Assembly (NCBI GenBank): GCA_003344405.1 | Contig: NOWV01000133.1 | Span: 145,929 to 209,928, forward strand | Direction of reading: 5' to 3' | DNA: 64,000 nucleotides | DNA from: Trichoplax sp. H2 | Taxonomy: Eukaryota > Placozoa > Uniplacotomia > Trichoplacea | In this document: piece after piece, positions 13,214 through 26,357 of the stretch | How positions within the stretch are numbered: position 1 is the first letter of the stretch | Layout of the letters: every line of letters begins with the position of its first letter | Made by a program: the position numbers and the translations under genes | Notes under the pieces: generated by a model | Seen by the model: only the letters and a program-made list of their open reading frames with translations | What the model was told of the DNA's origin: nothing | Databases searched by the model: none

Positions 13214-16200
13214 ATGGTGTGTTATTCGGTTTTACACGATATATTCGTAAATCTCGATCGTACAATAAAAAAGGAAGATTCTAAGTTTCCTCTATCTGAT
13301 CTAATAGTCCAATCACTCCTAAGTGAACTGGAAGCAGCAAATGATATCAAAGCAATTTTCGATCTTGCAGAAAAGCTGAACTTAGACGATGTCGATGGAG
13401 ATGATATTTTACTATTAAAAATTCAAGTTAGGGAACACATATTCAAACTACAACCTAGTACGGATCAAACCACATTCTCTGACGTGAGTAATACAATCTT
13501 TGTATACTAAATTATGAAGACAATCATTAGCATACTACATAGCTTAAATAAATGTTTTACTTCGAACATGTTTGGAATGATACATCCAATATTTACAAAG
13601 TCAGTTATATTAGCATTTATTATGATATACAAAATAAAAAATGAAAGGTTAAAGTACTTTAAACCAAGTAAAATGCAATCCAAGACATAATTCTGATAAT
13701 GTAAAGCCATTAAGTATATATATCTTATGTAGCAGATCTATCGTATTATCGTTCTGATAGATGTCAAAATATAGGATATAATTACGAAATAAAATAAGTC
13801 ATAGCCGATCGGAAGCGTTATTAATTTCATTTTAAATAAATAAAAGAAATTCCGCTAAAGAATTTATTAACTGAATAATCTTAAAAATGATCGGATATAC
13901 CTGGAGTATTTTCTATGAGTACTTTAATACCCTAAAATTATTGAGGCTTTAATCTTTAGAATTAGTACAATATTGTCAGCTATTTGTTGTGTTATATATG
14001 TAATCAGACTAAATATGATACGCTAAGGCCTATGATTTACTACTGCAGTAAAATACATCAGTTTTCCAGATACTGTATAGAAAAATTCAAACGAAAATGA
14101 TACTTGCCTATAAACTGCACAAATAAATTTAACAATACTTATCGTAGCAGCGACTACACTTATGAAGGTGATTAAACGGATCTTTGAGTGATCATAATTG
14201 TTAAACATACATTAATCTTTTATCGCCTTGCCAGTCTTATATCTAATATGATTTTAAAGCAAGTATTTAATTAGTAGCCATCAGATATATGATGTACAAA
14301 GACTTTGTTACTCATCCAAGATGATGTTTAAACTTTCACGCTACCAACTATTGCCTATTCTGCCTCATTAACTTCTTATAAGAAGTTGAGAAATTAAATA
14401 GTAGAACCATTAATACTGAAGAAACGAGAAATATTCTATCTAATCTTTACAAAGATACGAAATCTCTAGCAGAAAAATTTGATAAATCCCTTGACAGCGA
14501 AACAGATTACCCTCAGAAGACAAATGTGGAGAAAATGCAATGTGATGAGTCGTCGTTGCTAGAAGAATTTAGGTATCCAATTCTTGTTATAGGTAGCATT
14601 TGTTTTACCTAACCGTCTCTGATAATTTTACAACATTAAAGATCTATTTAGAGATGCTTTTGCAGTAGAATGTAAACTGGTATTTTAATTATGCCTTTAT
14701 ACCATAGAGTAATCATATCTTTATTTAAATTGCTAACACCGTATTCAACGAAAATTTTAATGGACTTCTAATCATATTTTAGGTGAAACTAGTGCTGGAA
14801 AATCCTCCTTTCTAAACTATCTACTTGGCATTGACATATTATCAGTTCATACGTTAAGTTGTACTAACAAAATATGTGAGTTAACGTATGGCAAGGAACC
14901 TCAAATTAAAATTATAGATACCTCGGATGGTAGACTTATCAAATCCAAAATTTGGACATCAGAAAATGAGCAAACTGCTATTCAAGAAATTCGATCGATA
15001 ATTACAGAAGCAGGCCTCATTAAAGACTCCGGTACGGATAATCGAATTCAAGTTAATGAGATTAGCATCAATTTGTTAATTAGAATATATTGGCCATCTG
15101 AAATTTTGAAGGTAACATGAAAGTAATCTAATGACTTGAATTTGAATATATAGAATCGTACTCCATACCTACATCCCTTTTAATCATGAGTCGTTTATCT
15201 ACCTAGAAAGTGATCAAATATTTGTCTTTTCAAGATTAACTATCCTTTCAGTGTAGAATTTTCAAATCTAAGATCTAATAAAATAATTAATTGTAATTTA
15301 ATTTTTTCTATAATAATTACCATTATAGCATATTTAATCCTATGCAGCGATTTCTGTCTACGAAAAATACTTGTGAACAGTTATAGTTCATCACTTCCAT
15401 CACTTTATATGGTCTACGGAATTGCTACTTAATTGAACAATTTTTCTGTAGGGTGGTCTACAAATTGTTGATAGTCCAGGATTTGGTGAGCAAGTAGAAC
15501 TGCCACACGTTCTGAAAAACTATATCTATAAAGCTGTTAGTTACATCTTTGTTATCAATTCTGCCAATGCTGGAGGAATTCAGGAGGAGAGGGTAAAGTA
15601 TAGTCTTATCTATTGACATTAAACATAAAGAAAAACGGTTCGATAATAGCCTACTTAATTATTGATCACAGTTTAACCCATGTAATTTTGTTTCAGCTGC
15701 AGCAAGTGTTAGTTCGAATATCTAGCACTTTAAGGCAGGAAGGGTATCTAAATTTTAATCCATCTATGGCAATATTTATTTGCAACAAATGGGACACTGT
15801 ACCTGTAGACGAGAGAAAATGTGTAAAAGATGACAGTTTGCAAAGGTTGAAACGGTGCTGGCCAGGTATAATGGAATCTCAAGTAGTATTCTTATCCTGT
15901 GTTGAATTATTGAAAGCTAAGACTGCCAACTATAATGGAATATTGCCACAAGAAGCTGTGCAGCTATTTAAACTGCTTTATAATTTGATTCCAATTAGTC
16001 ATAAACAAAAACTATCCAGATTATACAGGTATGCATACCCGCTTAATCTTAAATTTTCAAAATAAATCTAAGATAATAAGCCATTCGATTTAATTTTAAA
16101 TGTTATCATTTATCAGCTGTTAAATTTTCAAATGATGGACTACGTTACTTAATTTTACAGCTTCATCGTTGCTTTCGTTGAAGAAGTAAAAGAAACTTGT

Positions 16201-18611
16201 CGATACTATCTGGAGCTCATGGAAAGCGAGTTAAAGGAAAACCAAATAAAATTACAACGGTTAGCGAAAACAACGCAATTATGCATCACAGAATTGTCTG
16301 TGGAAAAGAATAAAATAATCGACAGAATTGTTGATAAATATGTGAAACACATTAAAAGTGCTGATATTGAAGGTTTAACCACTTGGTCAGAGGATGATTT
16401 CTCAAATGAAGAATTTGATGAAGATAATTTGAAGAAACTACAAGAGTGTGCTGCTACTAAAATTCAGGAACGATTAAATATTTATTTGCAACCTGCTGTT
16501 CAACAAATACAGAAAGATCTCTATATCGAAAAGGATTCGTTATTAGAAAAGCTCACTACTAGACTAAACAAAATCAATGATCAGGTTCAGCTCAGATTAG
16601 TTGAACAGTCTGGAAAGGAAAATAAATTGCAAACGATTCATTTCGACTCAGATTCAAGAATTGGATATTCAAATTTCTCAGAATTGTACGGGTTCTATGA
16701 TGTATGGGCTGATATGAATGCTGCGAAAAAAGTTACATTGGTTCTCACTAGTCCAGTGTGGATGGCTCCTGTATTTATAGCCAGATCGATATACCTTATT
16801 GCGATGCTAATAAAAAGTCAAAATCATCAAGAAGAGATTCAGGAATTTAAACAAAATAAAGCTAGAAAAATGAAAGAGTATACATTCATAGTTCTTGAAC
16901 ATATTAGTTCAGAAGATTTTGCTAGAAAATTTATTGTTGATACCTTTGATTCATTAGTAAATTCACTATTGATTAGCGTTAAAAAGAATATATTAGAATC
17001 ATGCCAGTGTAGAGAGGAGGCTATTAAGAAAGTTTTAAAAGATAAGCGACCAGCTAAAGAACGCAGTAGACTCTATCGGCCAATTAAAAGACAAGCTGAA
17101 AATTTATTAGCAAAATTAAAGAACTTTTATTTGCAACACTTAAGTGAATCATCGATTAAATTCGAAAATCTTCATGGATTTTGCGAAGAATCCGTTCCAT
17201 TATCCTTTGGATTAAAAGTAAATTTATACCGGGCGAAATTTCAAAGAAATGGTCAATTGACTCCTGCTATAATCCAAGTTCCTGTTGATAAATCCGCGCA
17301 CTCAATGCATGATTTTATCAGCGATTGCCAAATTATTAAGTAAGATATGATATTCGTTACTAAGAATAATGCAGCAAAATGAAAATTAAAATTTAATGAT
17401 ATTGTTTGCTTACCTTGAAAAATTATTGATTGATAAACTACTGTGTAATTATAAATAATAACTTCTACCATTACGTTCTGATTGATAATTAAATTCATTA
17501 TACTATTTCTGATTATAAATAAATTAATCTTAAAATAAGATCACAAGAATCGCAATATTTCGCCAAATTTCTTGGTATTTACTATACTCCATCGCCCACA
17601 ATAACGCCTATTGGAATTTTTGAAAATTCAATTTTAACCCTTCAAGACTTAATCCTAAACGATCAAACGATTGTCAGTGACACAGATAAAGATTTGACTA
17701 GATTAAAGAAGATTTATTTTATGGTTAATCAGATTATACAAGGTATCATGTATTTACATAAAAGTAAACTAATCCATGCCCATTTGACAGCTGGAAACAT
17801 ATTAGTAAATTGTACTGCTAAACAATCTCACAACTATAAGTATAGTGCACTATGGATACTTCAGACATTAGCTTGTAAAGTAGTTCAAGAGTAACAACAT
17901 ACCAGTTTTTCTAGATATCTACCTTAATAAATTAAAAATATCTAAATTTGGTCATGGTGCAGACAGTAATTTTTTTAGTGATTAAGATTGTCCAATGTCG
18001 ACTTATATTAAGCGATCTATTATTTATTGTAATAGATTATTTTCCGAGAAGATCAACTCGAATTAAAACTGTGTCATGCAACGACAGAATCTACACTCTA
18101 TCAATGCAATAATTTCGAAAAATCAACAATTCACTATTATTTGGCTCCTGAAGTCTTAAAATGTAAGTGTATACATATATATATATATAATAGCTAATTA
18201 GCTAAAGTTATAGATATATAAAAGAATCGGTAACTTTATTTATACTATCCTAATTTCTGATATAGATCAAGTAATTTAATATGAGCAAATATTTTATCAC
18301 AAACTTAGCCCATCGTATTTTATTCTATGCGATTAGATAATAGTTATGAAGAAGCTTTAGATATTTACAGCTTAGCCATCTTATTTTGGGAGATTTGGTA
18401 TTGGAAATTAATCGCTAATGCGTTTAACTGGAATATTGGTACTGATCACGATCAAAAGATAAAAGATTTATTTGCAACAAATGAACTTGTTCCTAAGCTT
18501 CATGAAGATATGAGCAATATATGTGCCGATTCCCTAGCTATTGATCCAGAAAGGAGACCGGATATTAAATCTTGGCACCATAAGCTAGAGGAGGCGTTAA
18601 AGTCTCATTGA
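13214..18611 (+). CDS. Class II dynamin-like GTPase with C-terminal pseudokinase, copy 1
   Basis: Exons: 13214-13483 (or 13308-13483 if an upstream exon is spliced in), 14383-14592, 14783-15111, 15452-15592, 15697-16028, 16161-17339, 17540-17804, 18036-18162, 18337-18611. From exon 3 on all phases close in frame and lengths match the second copy. Order of parts: helical N-terminal domain; P-loop GETSAGKSS; DSPG; CNKWD; coiled stalk with a hydrophobic segment (about 16735-16815); tyrosine-kinase-like fold. The kinase part keeps YLAPEVLK (APE), DIYSLAILFWE and the late Arg-Pro, but has Gln for the VAIK lysine (17275-17277), HAHL for HRDL (17775-17786) and HAT for DFG (from 18075). It should bind partners, not phosphorylate. 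The exon 1/2 junction is out of frame by one base because the expected AG acceptor reads AA, so expression may be impaired or use another first exon. About 1040 residues. Confidence 0.8.
18171..18190. repeat. (AT)n microsatellite inside an intron
   Basis: Run of alternating A and T just after the donor of the penultimate intron of the class II gene. Simple repeat. Confidence 0.6.
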
Positions 18612-21600
18612 TAAAATTTTTAGAGGTTTCTCTTATTAATGGGTGATAATTTTTAAATCAATAATGTCGATTAGTTAGATATACAATTATCCGTCGATAG
18701 AGCTTCGAGGAAATCTCAGAATAAGTACTCGTCAGTATATAGGTTTATTAATTGCAGTGACCAATAGTAATTTGAAGGTAAAGATAATACGATAATAATT
18801 ATATAGAGCTGGAGACATTGCCAGATAAATGCATAGTAGAATACAATATACAAACGATTGAATATGCTTATAGCAAGGATTGGATAAGAAATACATGTTT
18901 ATAAATTATTGATGTAATGGTTATAATTAAAAATATAAAATATCGTCTATGTGTGTATTTATTCTTATCTAGAGTGAGATATTGTATTATAGAATTATTT
19001 CTTACACAAGAAAATCGCCATTATTACTCAACGTAGAAATATCAGACATTTATCAGCAACTGCACACGATATTAAATCTGATTTCGTGAAACTGTGTTAA
19101 TGTAAGCCTGCATAAGATGCTGTACAAACTGTCACAAGAAATAACATTAATATTCTGTTATTATTATAAGATTACCATTATTAATGTAGCAAAATCTTTT
19201 AATCCCTTATGTTACAAATAGCCTCAGTGATCGTGTTTAGTGTGATGTTTCGGAAGGTTTACGGTCCGTCATAATCGCAATTAAATTACCAGAGAAGTAG
19301 AATTTATTGGAATTAGTTTACGAAAAAACCGTGTGAGATTATAGCGTATACAACGACGTGGCTAGTCGAATAGCTATAGCAATGTAGAATGGGTAAAGTG
19401 TGCAAGCTTACCGTGCAACTAGCAGAAATAGCTTACGAAATAGATGTAGAATTAGCGCTTTTATAATATAAGAAACACAGCTCGAGGAAATTATTCATAA
19501 AACATGAATGACTATTGAGAATGGCTTAATTCTATATTAGGTTAGTTCGATGATACAATCAAGCTAGAGTATAAGAGATTTCCACAATATAAATAGTTAA
19601 ATGTTGATTATACAAATAAGGATTTTTGTTACAATCTATATGAAAATTAACTTTACTAAGAGTATAATATACCGTATTCAGAAGTATACACTACATTTAG
19701 ATTTCAGGAATAATATGTTGATAGGAATAAATCGTGAATAAGACATGTTTGAAATTGATTTTTTGCAATTACATCCCATATCTTTACAACGTCGGATTTA
19801 CTATTTAAGAAAACATACCTTAGAATTCATAGCGAAATTGGCTCATCATTGCCTAAGGTGGTACTGTATAAAAATGCAATAAGAGCAATGCATAGATATA
19901 ACCTCATTATCAAGTCATTTGTAACTTTCCAGTAATTATTTTCTTTTATCAATTCAAAGCAAAATATAAATCATAATTTTAAATTTAATTATGATTTTAT
20001 TTACTATGCTATGCAATAAGCACTTACATGATATCTAGTCTTAATAAAACAGTAATAAATATACATATGCAATATATGTACTTACTTCATCCCATAAATA
20101 ATAAAGTAGAACTCGAATTGCCACTTACTTTCAGAATAATCAACTGTAGATTTTCTTCGCCGACTTTAAAATAGCCTAAGAAGTTTAAAAAACTTTTAGC
20201 CTCTAAACTTCTAAATTCTATAGTTACCCCAGCAATGTCAACTAGTACTCGCATTCCTTTTAAAGTATTCCATGAAGTGATTAAAGCAGATTACAAATAA
20301 ATAACAATGAGAAATTGGAGAAGATGATCATGTTGTCCAAACTCCTATCTCAATTATCTAGATCTGTTGCAAAGAAAGAGTTTGTCTTTTCATGTCTGGA
20401 GGAGAAGAGGATGACAACCGAGGCCTTGATAAATAGAATTTCTTATTTCGATAAAAATTATCTTTTACGCCTCCCATCAATCCTTAATATATTCGTAAAG
20501 TTGTTTATCAACAATTGCTGATCATTATCTTGTATTTCATTTTTATGCTATTTGTGATCTAATTAATGTATTTAGGAGGATATTAGAATTCATGAAAAGG
20601 CGGTTACATTTTTCGGATTTTCTTATAAATCTTTAAATATAATTCCTACTATTCTAGGTGATCTAGTCCCACGGTAGCCTTTTCATACAGTGCGAAGTAA
20701 GCCTTATGAATGATTTGTTTATCAGCTAAATTTCTTGTTGAAATCAATACAAATTTGACTTATCATAATTTATACGAGATTATTTCCTACAATGTTATAT
20801 TCAACGAATAAAATATGCAAGTATCGGTAAAATGAAAGTTTCAATTAAAATTTTGCAGAATTATGCACGCAAGTCGAAATCATTTAAAGAATCACATACT
20901 ATTATAAGGTTATAATATTGTGCACGCTTAATTGCAAACTGTAATATCATAAGTATATCCAGCATAAAATAATGTAGTTTTTGGAACAAAATAGAGGGAT
21001 TCTACTATGAAATAAAATTAAATTATTTCTTTATTGTTACAATCACTTGCAATACATTGTAACACAGTGCACGTATAATTCGCAGAAAATAACTAAAATC
21101 ATCTAGTACTTCAGGGTAAAATAATCCTCTGTATCACAAAGTAAATTAAAGACTTTAATTTAAGATACCGGTATTACAATTACTCCGAAAGCTGTAACTG
21201 TGGTATAAACGAATTGCGCTATTCTAAAAATTATTTTCGGAGCTATAATTTTATGGTACCCTTAAATTCTCAGAGCATAAAATTTCGTTAAAAGTGAAGT
21301 TGATACATACAGTAGGTGTCAGTAAATTAATCAGGAAAATATTAGTGCAATAAAACATAATGGATTTCATTTACCGTAGAAATACTAATAAAACGTAATT
21401 CGCTTTAGCTATATAATACTGGTATAAAATCCGATCACGAAAATTCAGAACTTTATTAGATCTAATACAAAGGTTAGCTACACACGTCGCTACTCTAGCT
21501 GAATACAACTACTGAAAGACTCCCAGAAAGAAAAATCAGATAATCTAATATCACTTACTTTTATACTCTCCATAATCTTCGCAGCTAAAATCAATATAGC

Positions 21601-22609
21601 AATATTTCACCTTATAAACATAAACAAATTATTATTAGTAATAACATTTTACAGCGGACCATCATTAATCCAATATAGAAACGATTACAGTAATTGCGTA
21701 GACATTATTCCTACCACTCAAAGTACAATGATCTAATCATTTCCTAATCTATAATTTACCGTTCTATTTTTACCTCTGACTCTATTATTAGCTGTCACAA
21801 AACAACTTTCGTGATGGAACCTAAACTAGTCTATCTACTCTATTCAATCTCCCGACTAACTTCAGAATATACTCTATAAGGAGCTAATCAATTCCAGTAT
21901 TAGAGAGCTGAGTCAATCGATAGGGTTTAGGTTAATCAAACTTTATTTATTACTAGCTATTAAAGCAAAGCACCAATGTACTCTACATCATCTTCAGTGG
22001 AACTGAAGATAAAACTAATTAACATTTCTTGTATAATTTTTCTAATCTTATACAAATGCACCGGTGCTAACCAGTATTAACATTAACAATATCATAGAAA
22101 GTCATGCACAATTTATCAGAGGTTTAGTATAGACTAGACCAAGTGTTAATGTTGTTAAGTATCACTAATAAATATTAATTAGCAACTATGAATAATTATA
22201 ACACCTTTACATCATATGTTCGCTATCGTTATTTACTATCATACTAATCAATATTATGAAGATATAGCTTAACTCAAGACGTAAATAATAATAATTATCT
22301 AACATTTAAGATTATTGTCTGCCAAAACTCGCGCTTAACAATTATTAATGATCAATATTTTTGATCACATAACTCTAATTGTAACTTAATTCTAAAACTA
22401 GAACGAGGAACTTAGCTCCGTAACAGTGGCTCAACACCCCCACTGTATACAGTCATCCGTACTCTAACATAGAATCTATCATTACAGTCTATAATTATAT
22501 GCTACTAAATATACCATAAGATATATATATAGAAACGATACCACCATACATTATACTAAACATGGCTAATAATCTACAATCACAATACTAAGTTACTTTA
22601 CAAATACAT
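18612..22609. other. Intergenic, no gene recognised
   Basis: Four kilobases between the end of the class II gene and the end of the next class I gene (tail to tail). Small open frames occur (for example 20315-20521) but show no family likeness or splice context. A short perfect hairpin (ATCTTCAGT, GGA, ACTGAAGAT) lies at 21990-22010. Confidence 0.5.
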
Positions 22610-25600
22610 TTACATGTCGTGGTCATATTTTCTCAAGATAACATTAACGCCTTCTCTAAAATTTTCAATGATATCAATCTTATCTTGCGCTGTATCCTTT
22701 GCCTGATAGCCATTTTTCTCACTAGTTTGGCTAATAAAAGTTTCATTGGCTTCTATTTGCTGATATATTTTCCTTCGTATATCCTCGACAAACGTCTTAA
22801 TTGGATTAGCATATTTCTGTGCGATTTCGTCAGCTTTCTGTTTCTCAGCTAATTCTAAAAGTATTTTAGGCGCATTTTGTTGCAATATTGATAAAATTCT
22901 CTTTCTTTGTCTATTTCTTTTATTTCTAGACCACACTACACCAACTAGAACACCCAAAACAACAACAGAAATAATTGCTCCAATGCCACCTGTTACACCA
23001 CCAATGACTCCTCCAATAACGGCAGCAGCAACACCATCGGCTATAGTAAGGCCGATAGCAGCACCTGCAACACCACCGCCAACAGCTCCAGTGGTAATAC
23101 CAAAAGTAGTATAAAAGTTTCGCCACGATTTTGTTACGTTAGGTGGCGTAACATCAAGCCTTAAACTAATTTCTCCAAGCGATGAAGTGATATTTAAATC
23201 GTATAAACAATCGAAACTGTCATCATTTATTTGTAATAAATTTTCCAAATTCGCTAAGGCAAGAAAAACATCACCATAACGTGCATCTAAAGATATTTTG
23301 ATATCATCTTGAAATTGTCTAAGTAAGCCATGTTTCTTTTCCCAGAGCGTTAATAAGCGAATAAATCGATCACTGAATAATATACAGATAAGTTCTTTAA
23401 TATCCTGGTCAGCAACTTTTTCCCGAATTGGAATATCCTCTAATATCCAGGTCGTCATACCGTTTCTAAAATCGTCGCAGTCCAGAAATATACGCAAAGA
23501 ATTAGCGATTTGTTTAGTTCTATCATCAATAGTCTTTACGATATCTCCATGAAAATCTGGATTTTTTAAAGTGCTCTTAATACTTATTGTATTATTCTTC
23601 AGACTCTTTAAGTAAGAGATCCGAACAGCATCATTTAAGTAAGAACATCTGGATATGAAGCGGTATCGATTGGCTATGACCCCCAATAAACTATAGAACC
23701 AACTATACATATATGTGTACGATAGATAAAATAAAGCCATCGTTAATGCATAATCTAATACATCAATTTTAGATTTATTAATATACACATCTTTTAGAAA
23801 AGGCTTTTAAAATAAGTGGAGATAACCATAATTGAAACAAAAAATAGGCAGCGTAGATTAATGATTACTATTTACTTTGGCAAATAATTTAAAAATTATT
23901 GGGAAACTTACCAGCTACTGTTTGTTATTATTTTCTTCAAACTGTCTTCTATGAGTTGAGCAATAATGCAATGTAACGATTTCCATTCGTCTGAAACAAA
24001 CCCAGCTTTAAGGTGATTTATTACATTGGTACTGGACAACAATATTAGCTGAGACTCGCGAAAACCAGGCCAAAGTCGTTTTAACTTCTCCTTAATACAA
24101 TTTTCAACGTCATGTTGGTCTTCACGTGCAATGGTGTCCCATTTATTACAAACAAAAATTGCTGATTCCGGAGAAAATAGATGAAATTTTTCTGTATTGA
24201 GATTTTGCGCTTCTGTTATAAGTCTTATAAGCTGTGAAATAATGAAAGATTGAATATTAGATACACTTTTTTATAGCTAATCAGTATAAATCAAATACGG
24301 TTATCAATGCTTACTCGATCCTCCTTCATACCCCCAGCGTTGCTGACATCGATTACATAAATAATCGAGCATGCATTTGGTAAATATTTCATGACTTGTT
24401 CAGTTGCTAAAGAAGTTTCACCAATTCCAGGGCTATCTACTAGTAATATGCCATCCTAATGGATTTATAAAAAATCCAATTTAATAATCTCCATGTCGTG
24501 ATGCACCCCATATTTGATTTTAAAAATAGCTATATTTGATAAAGCTAAAATACTAAGAATAGGTACTATCGTGAAGCTAATATTAGATGATTGATAAATA
24601 CTATAATGATAGCTAATATTAGCTAGTTAACTAATTATGGTATAAGATATATGTGACTAGAAATATTGTAATTTCGAAGATGCCCAACATCGAAAGGTGC
24701 TGAAGGTTAATAGAAGAGTAGTGATATCTTAAGTAGAATAATTTAGATTGTAGAAGATAATGATGTTCAATTTGACAGAAAATGTTTTGTTTGACGACTC
24801 ATGTCTTATTTTAAATTAATCAATTTGTCATAAAAGGATTTAGCGAAATATATTTAAGAACTGCAGAGATGAGCTCAGTGAGAGAGAAGAGACTTCACTT
24901 TGTTTTGAGTTCGGAAGACTTTAGATTTTAGACTAGATTCTTCTAGTAATCAATCATTGCTCTACTATTCCTAAAACTTTGTAAAAGCCTTTAGAAACAC
25001 CATTGACTAAAACTGCTATTGTGAGACACTTTTACTACACCCCACTAATACTAGATGAAACATCAGTTATATACAGTGTTATAAATTTTACTAACGTCGA
25101 ATAATAATTAATTAGCTAGTTCCATACAATGCGAGTTCAACGATCTCTCAACTCACTAGAATCAGAAAGTCTTATTCTACTCTATCATATTGGACGAACC
25201 TTCAGAAACGGGAAATCCCATTGAATAGTCAGTTTTCCGCTTGCTAATTCTAAATCATCAGCGTCATCGCAAGCGATATCCACATCGTCTGCAGAGATTG
25301 AGGCTAATAGCATTGGTGTTTCTTCATAAGTCTTATTATCTCTGTTCGATTGAAAAGAACCTCCACTTTTTGCCCCTCTGTTAGTAGATGTTGACGCTTT
25401 CGACATCGATTTCATGGCGTTTTCAATTGTTGCAGCCATATCGGAAATATTATCAATGTTTATTTCTTTACCAGATTTTAACTTCTTATCATTCGCATTC
25501 CAAGTAAAGAGATTAATGCAACGATTTGTAGAATAGCGTAACTTGCTTACGCATGTTGTGGTATGTAAATGGCCAACAGGTAACAATGATTCGCCTAAGA

Positions 25601-26357
25601 TCAAATTAATCAGGGTACTTTTTCCTGCACTTACTTCTCCTATAATTATAACCAGATAAAATAGTCACTATCATCTTGTCGTTTACATTATATTTTTAAT
25701 CAGAAGTTTAGTAAATATACATTATGTTACCGCATGCAATATAAACACGAAATCAGTAGATATTAATACCAAAGACCAATGTTTGAAAGCAGAAAAGATT
25801 ACTATTCGAACGAACCTGCGATTAAAATCGGACATTCTACGCTACGCAAACGGCTAATGTACTTATTCATATTTTCTAAATATTGTTCATCATAAATTTC
25901 GACAATGTCAACCAATTCTGGCTCTAATCCTTGAAAGATTGATTTGTTCACTCCTTCTAATAAACTAATTAATTCCTTTTTATTTTCCGCAAATTTTCTG
26001 AAGGCGTTTTCAATCCTTTGAGCTGACTGCAGTTATTAAAAAAGCAAGTTGATAGTAGGTAACGTATGTATCATACACTAATCAGAATAGCCTATTAGTT
26101 ACAGTACATCGATAATTTTATTCAATTGCATAGACTAGAACGGTTAAAATAGAACTGACCAAAAAATTGACAGCACTTACGCAGGAGCGATTATAATTTT
26201 CAATTGTTTCGTTTCTTCGAAATAAATGTAATCGTTCTTTAAAATTTTCGATTGTTTTTAATCCACTAGCGTCAATTTTACACCTTTCGCAGAGATTCAT
26301 GGCAGTTTTGAAGCTTTGTATTTCGTCGATTTCATTTTCTTTTGGGATATAATCCAT
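22610..26357 (-). CDS. Class I dynamin-like GTPase, gene 2 (complete)
   Basis: Exons: 26181-26357, 25816-26026, 25200-25639, 24315-24455, 23912-24231, 22610-23702; phases 0,1,0,0,2; 794 codons including the stop. N-terminal helical domain at residues 1-59; P-loop GEVSAGKST from about 130; LPVGHLHTTTC; a polar and acidic variable insert; DSPG at 283-286; NKWD at 352-355; helical middle region with IPIREKVADQD; a glycine-rich hydrophobic stretch at about 632-686 (GGVIGGVTGGIG pattern with repeated small residues), then basic RNKRNRQRKR and a helical tail ending HDM. The glycine-rich part may insert in a membrane. The open frame continues upstream of exon 6 to 23788 with a membrane-like run, but the splice site at 23703, conserved in phase with two paralogs, shows that this part is intron. 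Dynamin-superfamily membership is secure; the cellular role is not known. Confidence 0.9.

Noticed and set aside
13214-13307. First 31 codons of the ATG frame in class II copy 1 as certain coding sequence
   Set aside because: An AG at 13306-13307 matches the acceptor position and phase of the homologous exon in copy 2, so this part may be intron. I kept 13214 only as a possible start.
17694-18611. Active protein kinase
   Set aside because: The phosphate-binding lysine, catalytic aspartate and DFG aspartate are all absent, so an enzyme call is not supported.
20315-20521. 68-codon plus-strand frame
   Set aside because: Isolated, no family likeness, no flanking exon signals tied to a known gene.
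22926-23126. 66-codon Trp/Cys-rich frame inside the last exon of class I gene 2
   Set aside because: Shadow of the glycine-rich segment (GG codons read out of frame give Trp and Cys).
23703-23788. Upstream extension of the last class I exon with a membrane-like stretch (also near 1073-1145)
   Set aside because: The frame stays open, but the acceptor at 23703 (and its counterparts at 1073 and 30519) gives the phase 2 junction required by the preceding exon in all three genes, so the extension is intron.
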